From positions 62,001 to 126,000 of the forward strand of contig NZ_JAVRHR010000001.1 of the NCBI RefSeq assembly GCF_031846445.1: a stretch of 64,000 bases of DNA. Direction: 5' to 3'. Below, piece after piece: positions 1-7,708 of this stretch; position 1 is the first letter of the stretch; the number at the start of each line of letters is the position of its first letter. A model generated the notes under the pieces. It ran no database searches. It was not told the DNA's origin and saw only the letters and a program-made list of their open reading frames with translations. Made by a program: the position numbers and the translations under genes. Source of the stretch: Croceitalea rosinachiae (lineage in GTDB: Bacteria; Bacteroidota; Bacteroidia; Flavobacteriales; Flavobacteriaceae).

Positions 1-417
1 TTCAGGAAGTTGATTTATTGCCTTAAAAAGAATTTCATTGCGTTCTTTATCTTCCAACTGAATGCCTGGATGATTGAACTCTGTAAAATACGATGACCTA
101 TCTACAGGAATCGCATTACCACTGATGGGCTGCATAAACCCAAAGCGTTTCTTTGTGTTCCTTTTTCTGATAAATTCTAAACTTTTATTTACCGAGATTC
201 TATAAATCCAAGTAGATAATTTAGAATCTCCCTTAAACTTCTTAACGGAATTATAGATTTCAATAAAAACTTCTTGTGCAATATCTTCGGCATCCTCTGC
301 ATTAGGCACAAACGACAAACAGGTATTAAAAACCTTTCTCTGATAGTCATCTAAGAGCTTTGCATAGGCTGCTTGGCTTTGCTCTTTTAGTGCTATCAAA
401 AATTGACTTTCGTCCAA
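1..417 (-). CDS. ECF-type RNA polymerase sigma factor (3' end off window)
   Basis: Translated from the minus strand, 139 codons are visible and the frame runs off the left edge, so the C-terminal part with region 4 is missing. The N-terminal half reads as sigma region 2: KLLDDYQRKVFNTC, then NAEDAEDIAQEVFIEIY and STWIYRISVNKSLEFIRKR, which matches the core-binding and -10-recognition helices of extracytoplasmic-function sigma factors. No ATG lies in frame before region 2; the TTG at 417 is the most plausible start, so the 5' end is uncertain. It is divergent from the EF-hand/YHYH/SCO1 genes, which it may control; that is inference. No anti-sigma factor is visible in the window. Confidence 0.85.
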   Translation of the reverse strand, partial: MDESQFLIALKEQSQAAYAKLLDDYQRKVFNTCLSFVPNAEDAEDIAQEVFIEIYNSVKKFKGDSKLSTWIYRISVNKSLEFIRKRNTKKRFGFMQPISGNAIPVDRSSYFTEFNHPGIQLEDKERNEILFKAINQLPE

Positions 418-527
418 AAGGGTTGTTGGTTTTTTTTGTAATACAAAGTAACCTATTTTATTTTTTTTAATTCGAGCGCAAGTTTTTTTTGTATTACTCA
501 TCTAAAACTTCAACAAATAATTTTAAA

Positions 528-821
528 ATGATGAAAAGAAATATGAAATCAGTTATCGCAATTTTGGCTTTAGGGGTCTTTAGCTCATGCCAAATGGTGG
601 CTCAAAACAATCAAAGAGAAGAAAGAAAGCCACCTTCTATAGAAGAGCTATTTGAAAAAATGGATGAAAATGAGGATGGAATGCTATCAAAAAAAGAAGT
701 CAAAGGCCCTTTAAAGAATGACTTTGACAAAATAGATTTAAATGAAGATGGGTTGTTATCGAAGGAAGAACTAGAGAAAGCCCCAAAGCCCGAAAGAAGA
801 GGTAGACCCAACAGAAATTAA
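528..821 (+). CDS. Small EF-hand lipoprotein-like exported protein
   Basis: 97 aa. The N-terminus (MMKRN, then a hydrophobic stretch ending FSSC) resembles a lipoprotein signal. Two calcium-binding EF-hand loops follow, DENEDGMLSKKE (about residues 45-56) and DLNEDGLLSKEE (about 68-79), both with Asp/Asn at positions 1, 3 and 5, Gly at 6 and Glu at 12. The tail is basic. An upstream in-frame TTG at 489 would add 13 residues, but the tandem ATG at 528 directly before the signal peptide is the better start. First gene of a set with YHYH, MORN and SCO1 genes. Probably an envelope calcium-binding protein; its exact role is unknown. Confidence 0.75.
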   Translation: MMKRNMKSVIAILALGVFSSCQMVAQNNQREERKPPSIEELFEKMDENEDGMLSKKEVKGPLKNDFDKIDLNEDGLLSKEELEKAPKPERRGRPNRN

Positions 822-845
822 CAGCTAACTAAAAACCCGTTTGTC

Positions 846-1601
846 ATGAAAAAAAATCCAATTTTCCTATTAACATCATTACTTTTAATCGCACTTATCG
901 CATGCAGTTCTGATGGTGACGATGTTACAGACGACCAAATAGCAACTGATGATGACGTTCTAACTGAATTACATGCCGCTTTTGCAGAATTCAATACAGA
1001 AGCAACAGAAATTTATTTATCTGATGGCGGTGCAACAGTTACCATAGAGACCACTGGTCTACCCAATCACGAAACTGTATATTGGGGTGAAGGAAATGAT
1101 TTATATAGAGAAGAACCGGACGTAAGACTTACACCTTCAATTATGAGCAGCAATAATAATGCAATTACCATTACTGTTGATGCCATCCCTAATTTAGAGG
1201 GAAACACTTCCGAAACACAGTTAGGTACTATTGGCATAGCTGTAAGTGGCTCATCGTTATTTAATGACCAAGAGGGGGGCGGTGCTTTAGATCAGGCTGC
1301 GGGTAGTTTAGATTGGACAGGGGCTCATATCGGACCTGGGGTCTATCATTACCACCTAGAACCAAAAGCATTCACTAATGATGACGATAATTTAGTGGGA
1401 GTTTTATTAGATGGGGTTTTCCTCTACGGTAGGCGTGACTATCCATCAAACGAATATCCAACGGACTTAGATGAATCTGGTGGTCATTTTGGACCTACAC
1501 CTCACAATCCCGATGGAGAATATCATTACCATATTATTAATGAAGTATATTCAACAACAGGTTCGTATATAGCTTTTGCCGGACCTTATCAAGGTTACTA
1601 A
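846..1601 (+). CDS. YHYH domain-containing lipoprotein
   Basis: 251 aa. The signal peptide ends ALIAC, a lipobox, followed by an acidic Ser/Asp-rich linker typical of exported Bacteroidota lipoproteins. The YHYH domain is recognised by two copies of the signature, GVYHYHLEP (about residue 170) and GEYHYHI (about 227), with the conserved LLDGVFLYGRRD and GHFGPTPH between them. The biochemical function of the family is unsettled; the clustered His residues suggest metal binding. It starts 24 bp after the EF-hand gene and is followed with no gap by the MORN-repeat gene, so the three are probably co-transcribed. Confidence 0.85.
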   Translation: MKKNPIFLLTSLLLIALIACSSDGDDVTDDQIATDDDVLTELHAAFAEFNTEATEIYLSDGGATVTIETTGLPNHETVYWGEGNDLYREEPDVRLTPSIMSSNNNAITITVDAIPNLEGNTSETQLGTIGIAVSGSSLFNDQEGGGALDQAAGSLDWTGAHIGPGVYHYHLEPKAFTNDDDNLVGVLLDGVFLYGRRDYPSNEYPTDLDESGGHFGPTPHNPDGEYHYHIINEVYSTTGSYIAFAGPYQGY

Positions 1602-2216
1602 ATGAATATGGTCAGACAATTTCTTTTCTTCTCTTTAATTGTAATTATTTTCAGTTGCAAAAATGATATAGGCCAGCAAAAAGAAAATAGTGGGCAAAAT
1701 GATGTAATTGCGAGTATTGAAGTTGTTAAAGACAGTCTCCTCCTAAATGGCAATGAAGGTAATTGGTACTATAAAAACCAGCTTTTTAGTGGATATGCCG
1801 TTAAATATTATGAAAACGACTCATTGCAGCAAAAAGTTGGTTTTGCAAATGGAAAAAAAATGGGAGTTGCCAAAATCTGGTTTCCAAATGGTATTTTAAA
1901 AACTGAATCTTACTATCAGAAAAACAAACTTAACGGCTCATATCGATCTTGGTGGGACAATGGTAATCTGGCATCAGAAACTATGTATATAGATGGAAAA
2001 ACCAATGGGACCTCTAAAAAATGGTATCGAGATGGAACACTGGCCAAATTAAGGAATTTAGTAGATGGAAAGGAAATTGGTTTACAGCAGGCATGGTTAG
2101 AAAATGGAACCTTGTACGTCAATTATGAGGCTAAAAATGGAAGGATTTTTGGTATGAGACGCGCCAATTCCTGTTATAAATTAGAAAATGAAGAAGTTGT
2201 ATCGTCCAAAAATTAG
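1602..2216 (+). CDS. MORN-repeat (YwqK-like) lipoprotein
   Basis: 204 aa. A lipoprotein signal ends IIFSC. The body is a row of MORN_2-type repeats with the pattern W-x-x-G-x-L, for example KIWFPNGILKTES, SWWDNGNLASET, KWYRDGTLAKLR and AWLENGTLYVNY (about residues 88-175). Such repeats occur in YwqK-like proteins, often annotated as antitoxin components, although nothing here supports a toxin-antitoxin function. The ATG directly follows the stop of the YHYH gene, and the last 29 bp overlap the SCO1 gene, so translation of the two is likely coupled. Confidence 0.75.
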   Translation: MNMVRQFLFFSLIVIIFSCKNDIGQQKENSGQNDVIASIEVVKDSLLLNGNEGNWYYKNQLFSGYAVKYYENDSLQQKVGFANGKKMGVAKIWFPNGILKTESYYQKNKLNGSYRSWWDNGNLASETMYIDGKTNGTSKKWYRDGTLAKLRNLVDGKEIGLQQAWLENGTLYVNYEAKNGRIFGMRRANSCYKLENEEVVSSKN

Positions 2217-2892
2217 AGTTGTTTTCTCTGTTATCGTTCTGTTTTTGATATGCCTTGCTAGCTGTAAATCAAAAATCAAGAAAGAGCATATTAGAATTAA
2301 AAAAACTGCAAGAGTAGAGCACCTACCCTTTTTTAATGAAAAAACGTTCACCCCTCATTGGATCACACCAGGAAGCGATCAAGAAAAGGCATTTCATAAA
2401 ATTCCAGATTTTAGCCTTACCAATCAATTGGGGGAGACTATTACACAAAAGACATTTGATGAAAAAATAGTTGTAGTAGATTTCTTTTTTACCAGTTGCC
2501 CAGGCATTTGTTTAAAGATGACCAATAATATGATCAAAATTCAAGAGGAATTTAAGGATGATTTGGAACTTTTAATACTATCTCATTCTGTAACACCATC
2601 AATAGATTCTGTTTCGGTCTTAAAAGATTATGCCTCAAAATATGGTATAATCGACAATAAATGGCACTTAGTGACAGGTGATAGAGAAGAAATTTATAGC
2701 TTGGGCAGAGACCATTATTTTGTAGAAAATGACTTGGGCGAGCCAAAAAATCTGGATGATTTTCTTCATACCGAAAACTTTCTATTAATCGATAAGAACA
2801 AACATATTAGAGGAATTTACAATGGTTTAAACAGGTCTTCAATCGCACAACTTATTGTTGATATCAAAGCATTAAAAAAAGAGTCAATCTAA
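2188..2892 (+). CDS. SCO1/SenC family thioredoxin-fold lipoprotein
   Basis: 234 aa. The signal ends LASC (lipobox). A thioredoxin-like domain follows with the family metal/redox motif CPGICLKM (C-x3-C, about residues 110-116) and the distant conserved His in DFLHTENFLL (about residue 193). SCO proteins bind copper through these two Cys and the His and help assemble cytochrome oxidase CuA sites or act in thiol redox. It overlaps the MORN-repeat gene by 29 bp and its stop overlaps the convergent glycerate kinase stop by 4 bp. Family assignment is firm; the actual client is unknown. Confidence 0.9.
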   Translation: MKKLYRPKIRVVFSVIVLFLICLASCKSKIKKEHIRIKKTARVEHLPFFNEKTFTPHWITPGSDQEKAFHKIPDFSLTNQLGETITQKTFDEKIVVVDFFFTSCPGICLKMTNNMIKIQEEFKDDLELLILSHSVTPSIDSVSVLKDYASKYGIIDNKWHLVTGDREEIYSLGRDHYFVENDLGEPKNLDDFLHTENFLLIDKNKHIRGIYNGLNRSSIAQLIVDIKALKKESI

Positions 2893-4031
2893 ATTAAGGT
2901 TATATCCCTTTTTAGAATTCTTGCAAAGTTAAAAGCCGCAAATTCTAAGTTTTCATAACTAGACTTGACAGCTTCATCAAAAGAACCAACATTTTTAAGA
3001 ACAGAGCTGGCATAGGTAATGCCCATACTTTCTTGCTCTTCAAGAGTTAGTTCAATTGCACCACAAAACGCAGCTACCGGAATATTCTTCTTTTTAGCGG
3101 ATTCCACTACTCCAAAAATGGTCTTTCCCGAAAAGGTTTGATTGTCTAATTTTCCTTCTCCTGTAATAATCCAATTGGCTTGTTCGATAGCGTTTTCAAA
3201 ATCAGCTATTTCTTTCACCAAATCTATACCTGAATTTAAGGTAGCATTTAAAAATACAACTGAGCCACCTCCAACTCCCCCAGCAGCACCAGAACCCGGA
3301 ATTTTTTGAACATCAACTCCAAATTCAGTATTCAAAGCTTTTGCAAAGTGCTCTAATCCTTTATCCAAAAAGTTAACATCTTCTGCAGTAGCCCCTTTCT
3401 GTGGTGCATAAACGTAGGCAGCACCTTCTGGTCCATAAAAAGGATTGTTCACATCGCATGCAACTTTCAGTTGTACCTTTTCAAGTCTTTTATCCGCTTT
3501 TGCCTTAGAAATTGTTTTTACCTTTATTAGATTCTCTCCAATAGGTGTTAGTATATGGTTCTTTTCGCCCAAGAATTCATATCCAAGGGCGACAGCAATT
3601 CCCATTCCTCCGTCATTGGTGGCGCTCCCGCCAATTCCTAAAATAATTTGCTCAGCCCCTTTATCTAGGGCATCTGCAATGAGCTCGCCAGTACCCAAAG
3701 AAGTGGTCAGTCTACAATTCAAATCATTATTGGTCAATAAGCGATATCCCGATGCTTCAGACATTTCAATAAAGGCCGTTTTTTTTTGTTCAGAGTACAA
3801 ATATTTAGCCTTAATTAAATTGAACAATGGGTCTCTGACCAATACCTCTATCTCTTCCGCCTTTAGATAGTCTCTAATTACATCAATAGTACCATCACCG
3901 CCATCGGCCAAAGGTTTTTTTATAATAGTTGCATTTGGAAAAACTCTTTTTATACCATGCTCCACAGCATCGTAAAACTCAGCGCCACTTAGTGAACCCT
4001 TATATTTATCCGGAGCTACAACAAACTTCAT
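2889..4031 (-). CDS. glxK: Glycerate kinase (GlxK/GarK family)
   Basis: 380 aa, the usual length for the family. It opens with MKFVVAPDKYKGSLSG, the standard start of the family, and contains the conserved KKPLADGGDGT, LGIGGSATNDGGMG and a Gly-rich GSGAAGGVGGG loop. Enzymes of this family phosphorylate D-glycerate to 2-phosphoglycerate, which enters lower glycolysis. It is the last gene of a tight leftward operon (3 bp after the symporter gene). Next to a GH63 enzyme of the glycosylglycerate-hydrolase type, its likely job is to use the glycerate that enzyme releases. Confidence 0.92.
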   Translation of the reverse strand: MKFVVAPDKYKGSLSGAEFYDAVEHGIKRVFPNATIIKKPLADGGDGTIDVIRDYLKAEEIEVLVRDPLFNLIKAKYLYSEQKKTAFIEMSEASGYRLLTNNDLNCRLTTSLGTGELIADALDKGAEQIILGIGGSATNDGGMGIAVALGYEFLGEKNHILTPIGENLIKVKTISKAKADKRLEKVQLKVACDVNNPFYGPEGAAYVYAPQKGATAEDVNFLDKGLEHFAKALNTEFGVDVQKIPGSGAAGGVGGGSVVFLNATLNSGIDLVKEIADFENAIEQANWIITGEGKLDNQTFSGKTIFGVVESAKKKNIPVAAFCGAIELTLEEQESMGITYASSVLKNVGSFDEAVKSSYENLEFAAFNFARILKRDITLI

Positions 4032-4034
4032 ATA

Positions 4035-5681
4035 TCAGCCTAATATTGATGGTATAAAATAACTAAACACTAAAATAACAATGAAAAATATTACTAAAAT
4101 ATACACTTCCTTAATTAGAAAATCTGATTTTTTGATTGCTATATTAAAGTTAGAAATACCTTTTACTTTAGTCTTACTGGTCATGGCACTCACTATATAG
4201 GCAACAACCAAAGCTAGTACTACCCCAGTAAAATTTAGCCAAATCCAGAATATATTGAACCCTAAATCAATATGAAAGATTTCTTGAATGGTGCTTGAAA
4301 ATATAAGATTGATAAGAACTGCTGAAATAATACCGACATTCATGCCAATATGATTCACTTTTTTTGAAAAAAACGCTAAACAGAAGGTTACCAAAACTGG
4401 GCCATAAAATACAGAACCTATCGCATTAATAATTTCTATAACAGCACTCTTGCTGCCCCCAAAAAGAAATGCACTGGCGATACATATAGCACCCCAAAAT
4501 ACAACAGACCCTTTAGAAATAAGCATATATCTTTTAGCACTTAATTTTGTTTTTCCACGGTTAAAAAAATCTTCAACAGTTACTGCCGATAGTGAATTAA
4601 CGGTCGAACTTAATGAGGACATTGCAGCAGATAGTATGCCCACCATTAAAATACCTATTAAGCCATGTGGTAAATACTTCATTATAAAAACAGGAATCAT
4701 CAAATCTGCTTTTATACCATTGGCTTTATATTCACTTGGAAAATATCTTTGCGTTGTGGCCGCTATTTCTTCCATAAAATCTGGTGCTACTGTAATTAAT
4801 CCTCCAATGACCAAGCCCATTATACAATATACCAAAACCACAGGAAATCTTAATAAGCCATTTGCCAATAAAAGAGTTCTAATGGTATTTTCATTTTTTG
4901 CCGATAACAGACGTTGTGCTTGGGTTTGATCGCATCCATAGTATGATGCATAAAGAAAAAATCCGCCAATAATCATTGGCCAAAAGCCATATTCATTGCC
5001 TTCGCCAATACCAAAATTAAAGTCTATTACCTGTAACCTATCTTTAGGAAAACCTTGGGTCAATCCTCCATGTTCTTGTAAAAGGGTCCACCCATAGTAG
5101 AGGCAAATTATTAGTCCAGCAAATAGGATAATCATTTGAATAGCATCACCCCAAACAACTGCTTTCATTCCGCCTTGCCAAGAATAAATTATAGTTATTA
5201 CACTAATAATCAATATGGTATAAACAAAATCTATATCTAACACGGCTTGTAATATTATGGCTATGGTATAGACCATAACTCCGGTGCCCAAGGCGCGGCT
5301 TATTTGAAAAACAACACTCAATATTAATCTGGTCGAAACGCTAAATCGTTTTTCCACAAACTCATAAATACTGACAACTCCAGATCTAAATAGCGGTGGA
5401 ATGATGATTATCATAATAAAAATCATAGCTAGAGGCACTGCAAACTCAAAGGTTAACCATTTCATTCCGCCACCTAATTTTAACCCCACAAAAGCAGGTG
5501 CAGAGATAAAACTGATTGCAGATAGTTGAGTAGCCATAGTCGACAAACTCAAGGGAAACCACCCCATACTTTTTCCACCTAAAAAATAATCCTTGGAGTC
5601 TTTATTATCTTTAAAGAAAAAACCCATTCCTAAAAAGAAAATAATGTAAAATACTACTATACCGTAATCCAGCCAATTCAT
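4035..5681 (-). CDS. Sodium:solute symporter (SSS family)
   Basis: 548 aa with about 13-14 hydrophobic segments. It starts with MNWLDYGIVVFYIIFFLGMG and has the SSS-typical DYFLGGKSMGWFPLSLS in the first loop and WGDAIQMIILFAGL in the middle. Members import sugars, sugar acids or amino acids with sodium across the inner membrane. It lies 3 bp before the glycerate kinase gene and 5 bp after the GNAT gene, in the operon with a TonB receptor and a GH63 enzyme. The substrate is most likely the intact glycosylglycerate if the hydrolase is cytoplasmic; the hydrolase has no signal peptide, which fits. Confidence 0.88.
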   Translation of the reverse strand: MNWLDYGIVVFYIIFFLGMGFFFKDNKDSKDYFLGGKSMGWFPLSLSTMATQLSAISFISAPAFVGLKLGGGMKWLTFEFAVPLAMIFIMIIIIPPLFRSGVVSIYEFVEKRFSVSTRLILSVVFQISRALGTGVMVYTIAIILQAVLDIDFVYTILIISVITIIYSWQGGMKAVVWGDAIQMIILFAGLIICLYYGWTLLQEHGGLTQGFPKDRLQVIDFNFGIGEGNEYGFWPMIIGGFFLYASYYGCDQTQAQRLLSAKNENTIRTLLLANGLLRFPVVLVYCIMGLVIGGLITVAPDFMEEIAATTQRYFPSEYKANGIKADLMIPVFIMKYLPHGLIGILMVGILSAAMSSLSSTVNSLSAVTVEDFFNRGKTKLSAKRYMLISKGSVVFWGAICIASAFLFGGSKSAVIEIINAIGSVFYGPVLVTFCLAFFSKKVNHIGMNVGIISAVLINLIFSSTIQEIFHIDLGFNIFWIWLNFTGVVLALVVAYIVSAMTSKTKVKGISNFNIAIKKSDFLIKEVYILVIFFIVILVFSYFIPSILG

Positions 5682-5686
5682 ACTAT

Positions 5687-6289
5687 TTATATTTTGATTA
5701 GTGTTGTTTTTAGTTTGTGTTTCACTTCTTCATGCCACTCTTTTTTGAGTATGCCAAGTAAAATGGCATCTGACCTACCATGATTATCTATTGAGGGAAA
5801 AAGGTTTCTAATTCTTCCCTCCTCAGTGCAGCCAATAGTCTTCATCGCGGCAATACTGACGATATTTTCTTCATGCGCCCCAAGACCGATACGTTCTGCT
5901 TTTAATCTTTCAAAAGCAAATTCAAATAATAGGTATTTACAGTTCTTATTTAGTCCAGTGCCTCTAAACCCTTTTCCATACCATGTATATCCTAATCGTA
6001 TAGTATTTAATTCATCAGAAATTTCAAAAAAACGAGTACTCCCTGCGTAACTATTCTTTTCTTTATCAAAAACTGCAAAAGAGTATTCTTTTTCTTTTTT
6101 TCTACAATCTATGGCATCAAGAATATATGATTCAAAATTTTCTTGGCCGTTTGACCTTCCCAAAAAGTATGTCCAAATATTCTCTTCTCTGGAAATATTT
6201 TTTAAAGCACTTAAATGATCAATTCTTAATGGTTCTAACCTAACCCGATCATTTTCTAAGACATAATCAAAACCAAAATCAAGTAACAT
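5687..6289 (-). CDS. GNAT family N-acetyltransferase (RimJ/RimL-like)
   Basis: 200 aa with the layout of Acetyltransf_3 proteins: VRLEPLRIDHLSAL near the start, the central YTWYGKGFRGTGLNKNCKYLL that matches the acetyl-CoA pyrophosphate-binding loop (about residues 103-125) and the late ENIVSIAAMKTIGCTEEGRIR. The acceptor is unknown. It sits between the GH63 and symporter genes with gaps of 16 and 5 bp, so it is part of the operon, but no acetylation step is obvious in glycosylglycerate breakdown. It may modify an imported or waste compound, or be a passenger. Confidence 0.85.
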   Translation of the reverse strand: MLLDFGFDYVLENDRVRLEPLRIDHLSALKNISREENIWTYFLGRSNGQENFESYILDAIDCRKKEKEYSFAVFDKEKNSYAGSTRFFEISDELNTIRLGYTWYGKGFRGTGLNKNCKYLLFEFAFERLKAERIGLGAHEENIVSIAAMKTIGCTEEGRIRNLFPSIDNHGRSDAILLGILKKEWHEEVKHKLKTTLIKI

Positions 6290-6305
6290 TTCTAGGTTCT
6301 TAAAC

Positions 6306-7616
6306 TTATTCTTTTAAAAAGTCAATTAGTAAAGCTGCACTCCAAGAAAAATTGTTACCACCATAACCATTGGTTTCAGAATCAGGATTTGATTTTCTTG
6401 AATCAAAATATTCAAAAAATCCATTTTTCTCAATCAATTCAAGTGAATCAGCTTTTATTCTATCGGCTAAATCATTTATCCCATGACGTCTAAGGCCATG
6501 ATACAGCATCCAATTCATATTTATCCAAACTGGGCCCCTCCAATATTTTTTGGGATTAAACCTATCATGAGTTGGATCAAAAGATGCGCATAGATATCTA
6601 CCTTCATCTCCAAACCTTTTAAGCATTGTTTCTGCCAGTCTTTTTGCTTTATCTGCATCAGGAGCGCCGGAATACAAAGGAGCAAAAGAAGACGAACATA
6701 AGTAAGGAATTTGTCTGTCATTCCTTAAATCATAGTGTACATATGCCCCTAATTCTTCATTAAATAGTTTGGAATTTAATCCTGAAATACTTTTTAATTG
6801 TTGCTGTTTTAGAAAATCGATTTTGTCTTGATGACCACCTATCTGTTGATAAAGATTAATTAATGCTTCATTGGAACGAATCAAAATTGCATTAAACAAT
6901 GGATCAAGTACCAAAAAAGGCGAAAGTTCAGCAATCTTAGCATCATCATAGTTATGCTCTTTTGCAATATCTATGATGTGCAAATAATGATCATATTCCC
7001 TTTTAGACGGTCTTTGAGAAGCATCAACATGCGAAGTATCTCTTCTTTCAAAGGTATATTCTGGTGGATTCATTGTCGTCCAAATATCGTCCCACAATGG
7101 AGAATTATCTGTTCCTGACTCCCAATTGTGATAGATATATACCAACCCATCCTGATTTAAATCACGATTCTTGTAGAAATAAACATGGTTATCATAAACT
7201 TTATCAATCTGCTTATTAATAAAGTCAAGCATGTCTTGTTTATCATCAGCTATTTCGTAAAGTCTCTCTAAAATAAATCCAAATACCGGCGGCTGAGTCA
7301 TGCCAGTTGATCTATATTTTTTGGATGCCAAAGGATGTAAATGAGACTGGTGAAATTCCGGTCCTGGAAAATAAGTATCGCTATCATTATGAAAAACGAT
7401 ATGAGGTATAAAACCATTTTCCCATTGGGCATCTAATATGGTTTCGACTTCTTGTTTGGCTTTATCAATATCATAATGTGCAAAACCAAGCGCTATGAAA
7501 CCTGAATCCCACTTCCATTGAAAAGGGTATAAGCCCTTGCTAGGAATTGTAAAACCCCCTTTTTGAAAATTATTATCCAACACTTGGATGGCCTTATTAA
7601 TTATTTGCTCTTTCAT
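6306..7616 (-). CDS. GH63-type glycoside hydrolase, probable mannosyl/glucosylglycerate hydrolase
   Basis: 436 aa from the ATG at 7616; an in-frame ATG at 7670 would add 18 residues translated from an intergenic hairpin and is rejected. An (alpha/alpha)6-barrel enzyme of the GH63/MGH1-like group: KWDSGFIALG, the acid-bearing NWESGTDNSPLWDD (Asp near residue 170) and a C-terminal FFEYFDSR...NNFSWSAA block with the candidate base Glu near 402. No signal peptide, so cytoplasmic. Characterised relatives of this size hydrolyse mannosylglycerate or glucosylglycerate. The glycerate kinase in the same operon supports that reaction over trehalase, a common automatic label for the fold. Which hexose is used cannot be read from the sequence. 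Confidence 0.8.
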   Translation of the reverse strand: MKEQIINKAIQVLDNNFQKGGFTIPSKGLYPFQWKWDSGFIALGFAHYDIDKAKQEVETILDAQWENGFIPHIVFHNDSDTYFPGPEFHQSHLHPLASKKYRSTGMTQPPVFGFILERLYEIADDKQDMLDFINKQIDKVYDNHVYFYKNRDLNQDGLVYIYHNWESGTDNSPLWDDIWTTMNPPEYTFERRDTSHVDASQRPSKREYDHYLHIIDIAKEHNYDDAKIAELSPFLVLDPLFNAILIRSNEALINLYQQIGGHQDKIDFLKQQQLKSISGLNSKLFNEELGAYVHYDLRNDRQIPYLCSSSFAPLYSGAPDADKAKRLAETMLKRFGDEGRYLCASFDPTHDRFNPKKYWRGPVWINMNWMLYHGLRRHGINDLADRIKADSLELIEKNGFFEYFDSRKSNPDSETNGYGGNNFSWSAALLIDFLKE

Positions 7617-7641
7617 ATAATAGTATAATGGTAAACAGAAA

Positions 7642-7664
7642 CATTGGCGGTGAAACCGCCAATG
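7642..7664. other. Perfect intercistronic hairpin
   Basis: CATTGGCGGT and ACCGCCAATG form a perfect 10-bp stem with a 3-nt loop, between the end of the TonB receptor gene and the start of the GH63 gene. On the transcribed minus strand it is followed by TTTCTGTTT, a weak U-tract. It may act as a partial terminator or protect the 3' end of the receptor message, so that the receptor is made in excess over the downstream enzymes. Confidence 0.6.
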
Positions 7665-7708
7665 AATCATTGAACTAAAAAACTAACTTAAACTATTTTT
7701 TGCGCTAA

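Noticed and set aside
1602..2216. Toxin-antitoxin system based on the YwqK-like label
   Set aside because: The protein is a MORN-repeat lipoprotein and no toxin gene is adjacent.
3445..4929. Long plus-strand open frames (141 and 159 codons) within the glycerate kinase and symporter genes
   Set aside because: They are opposite firmly identified genes and their translations show no domain or plausible start context.
6306..7616. Trehalase
   Set aside because: Same barrel fold, but the length, motifs and the glycerate kinase partner fit a glycosylglycerate hydrolase better.
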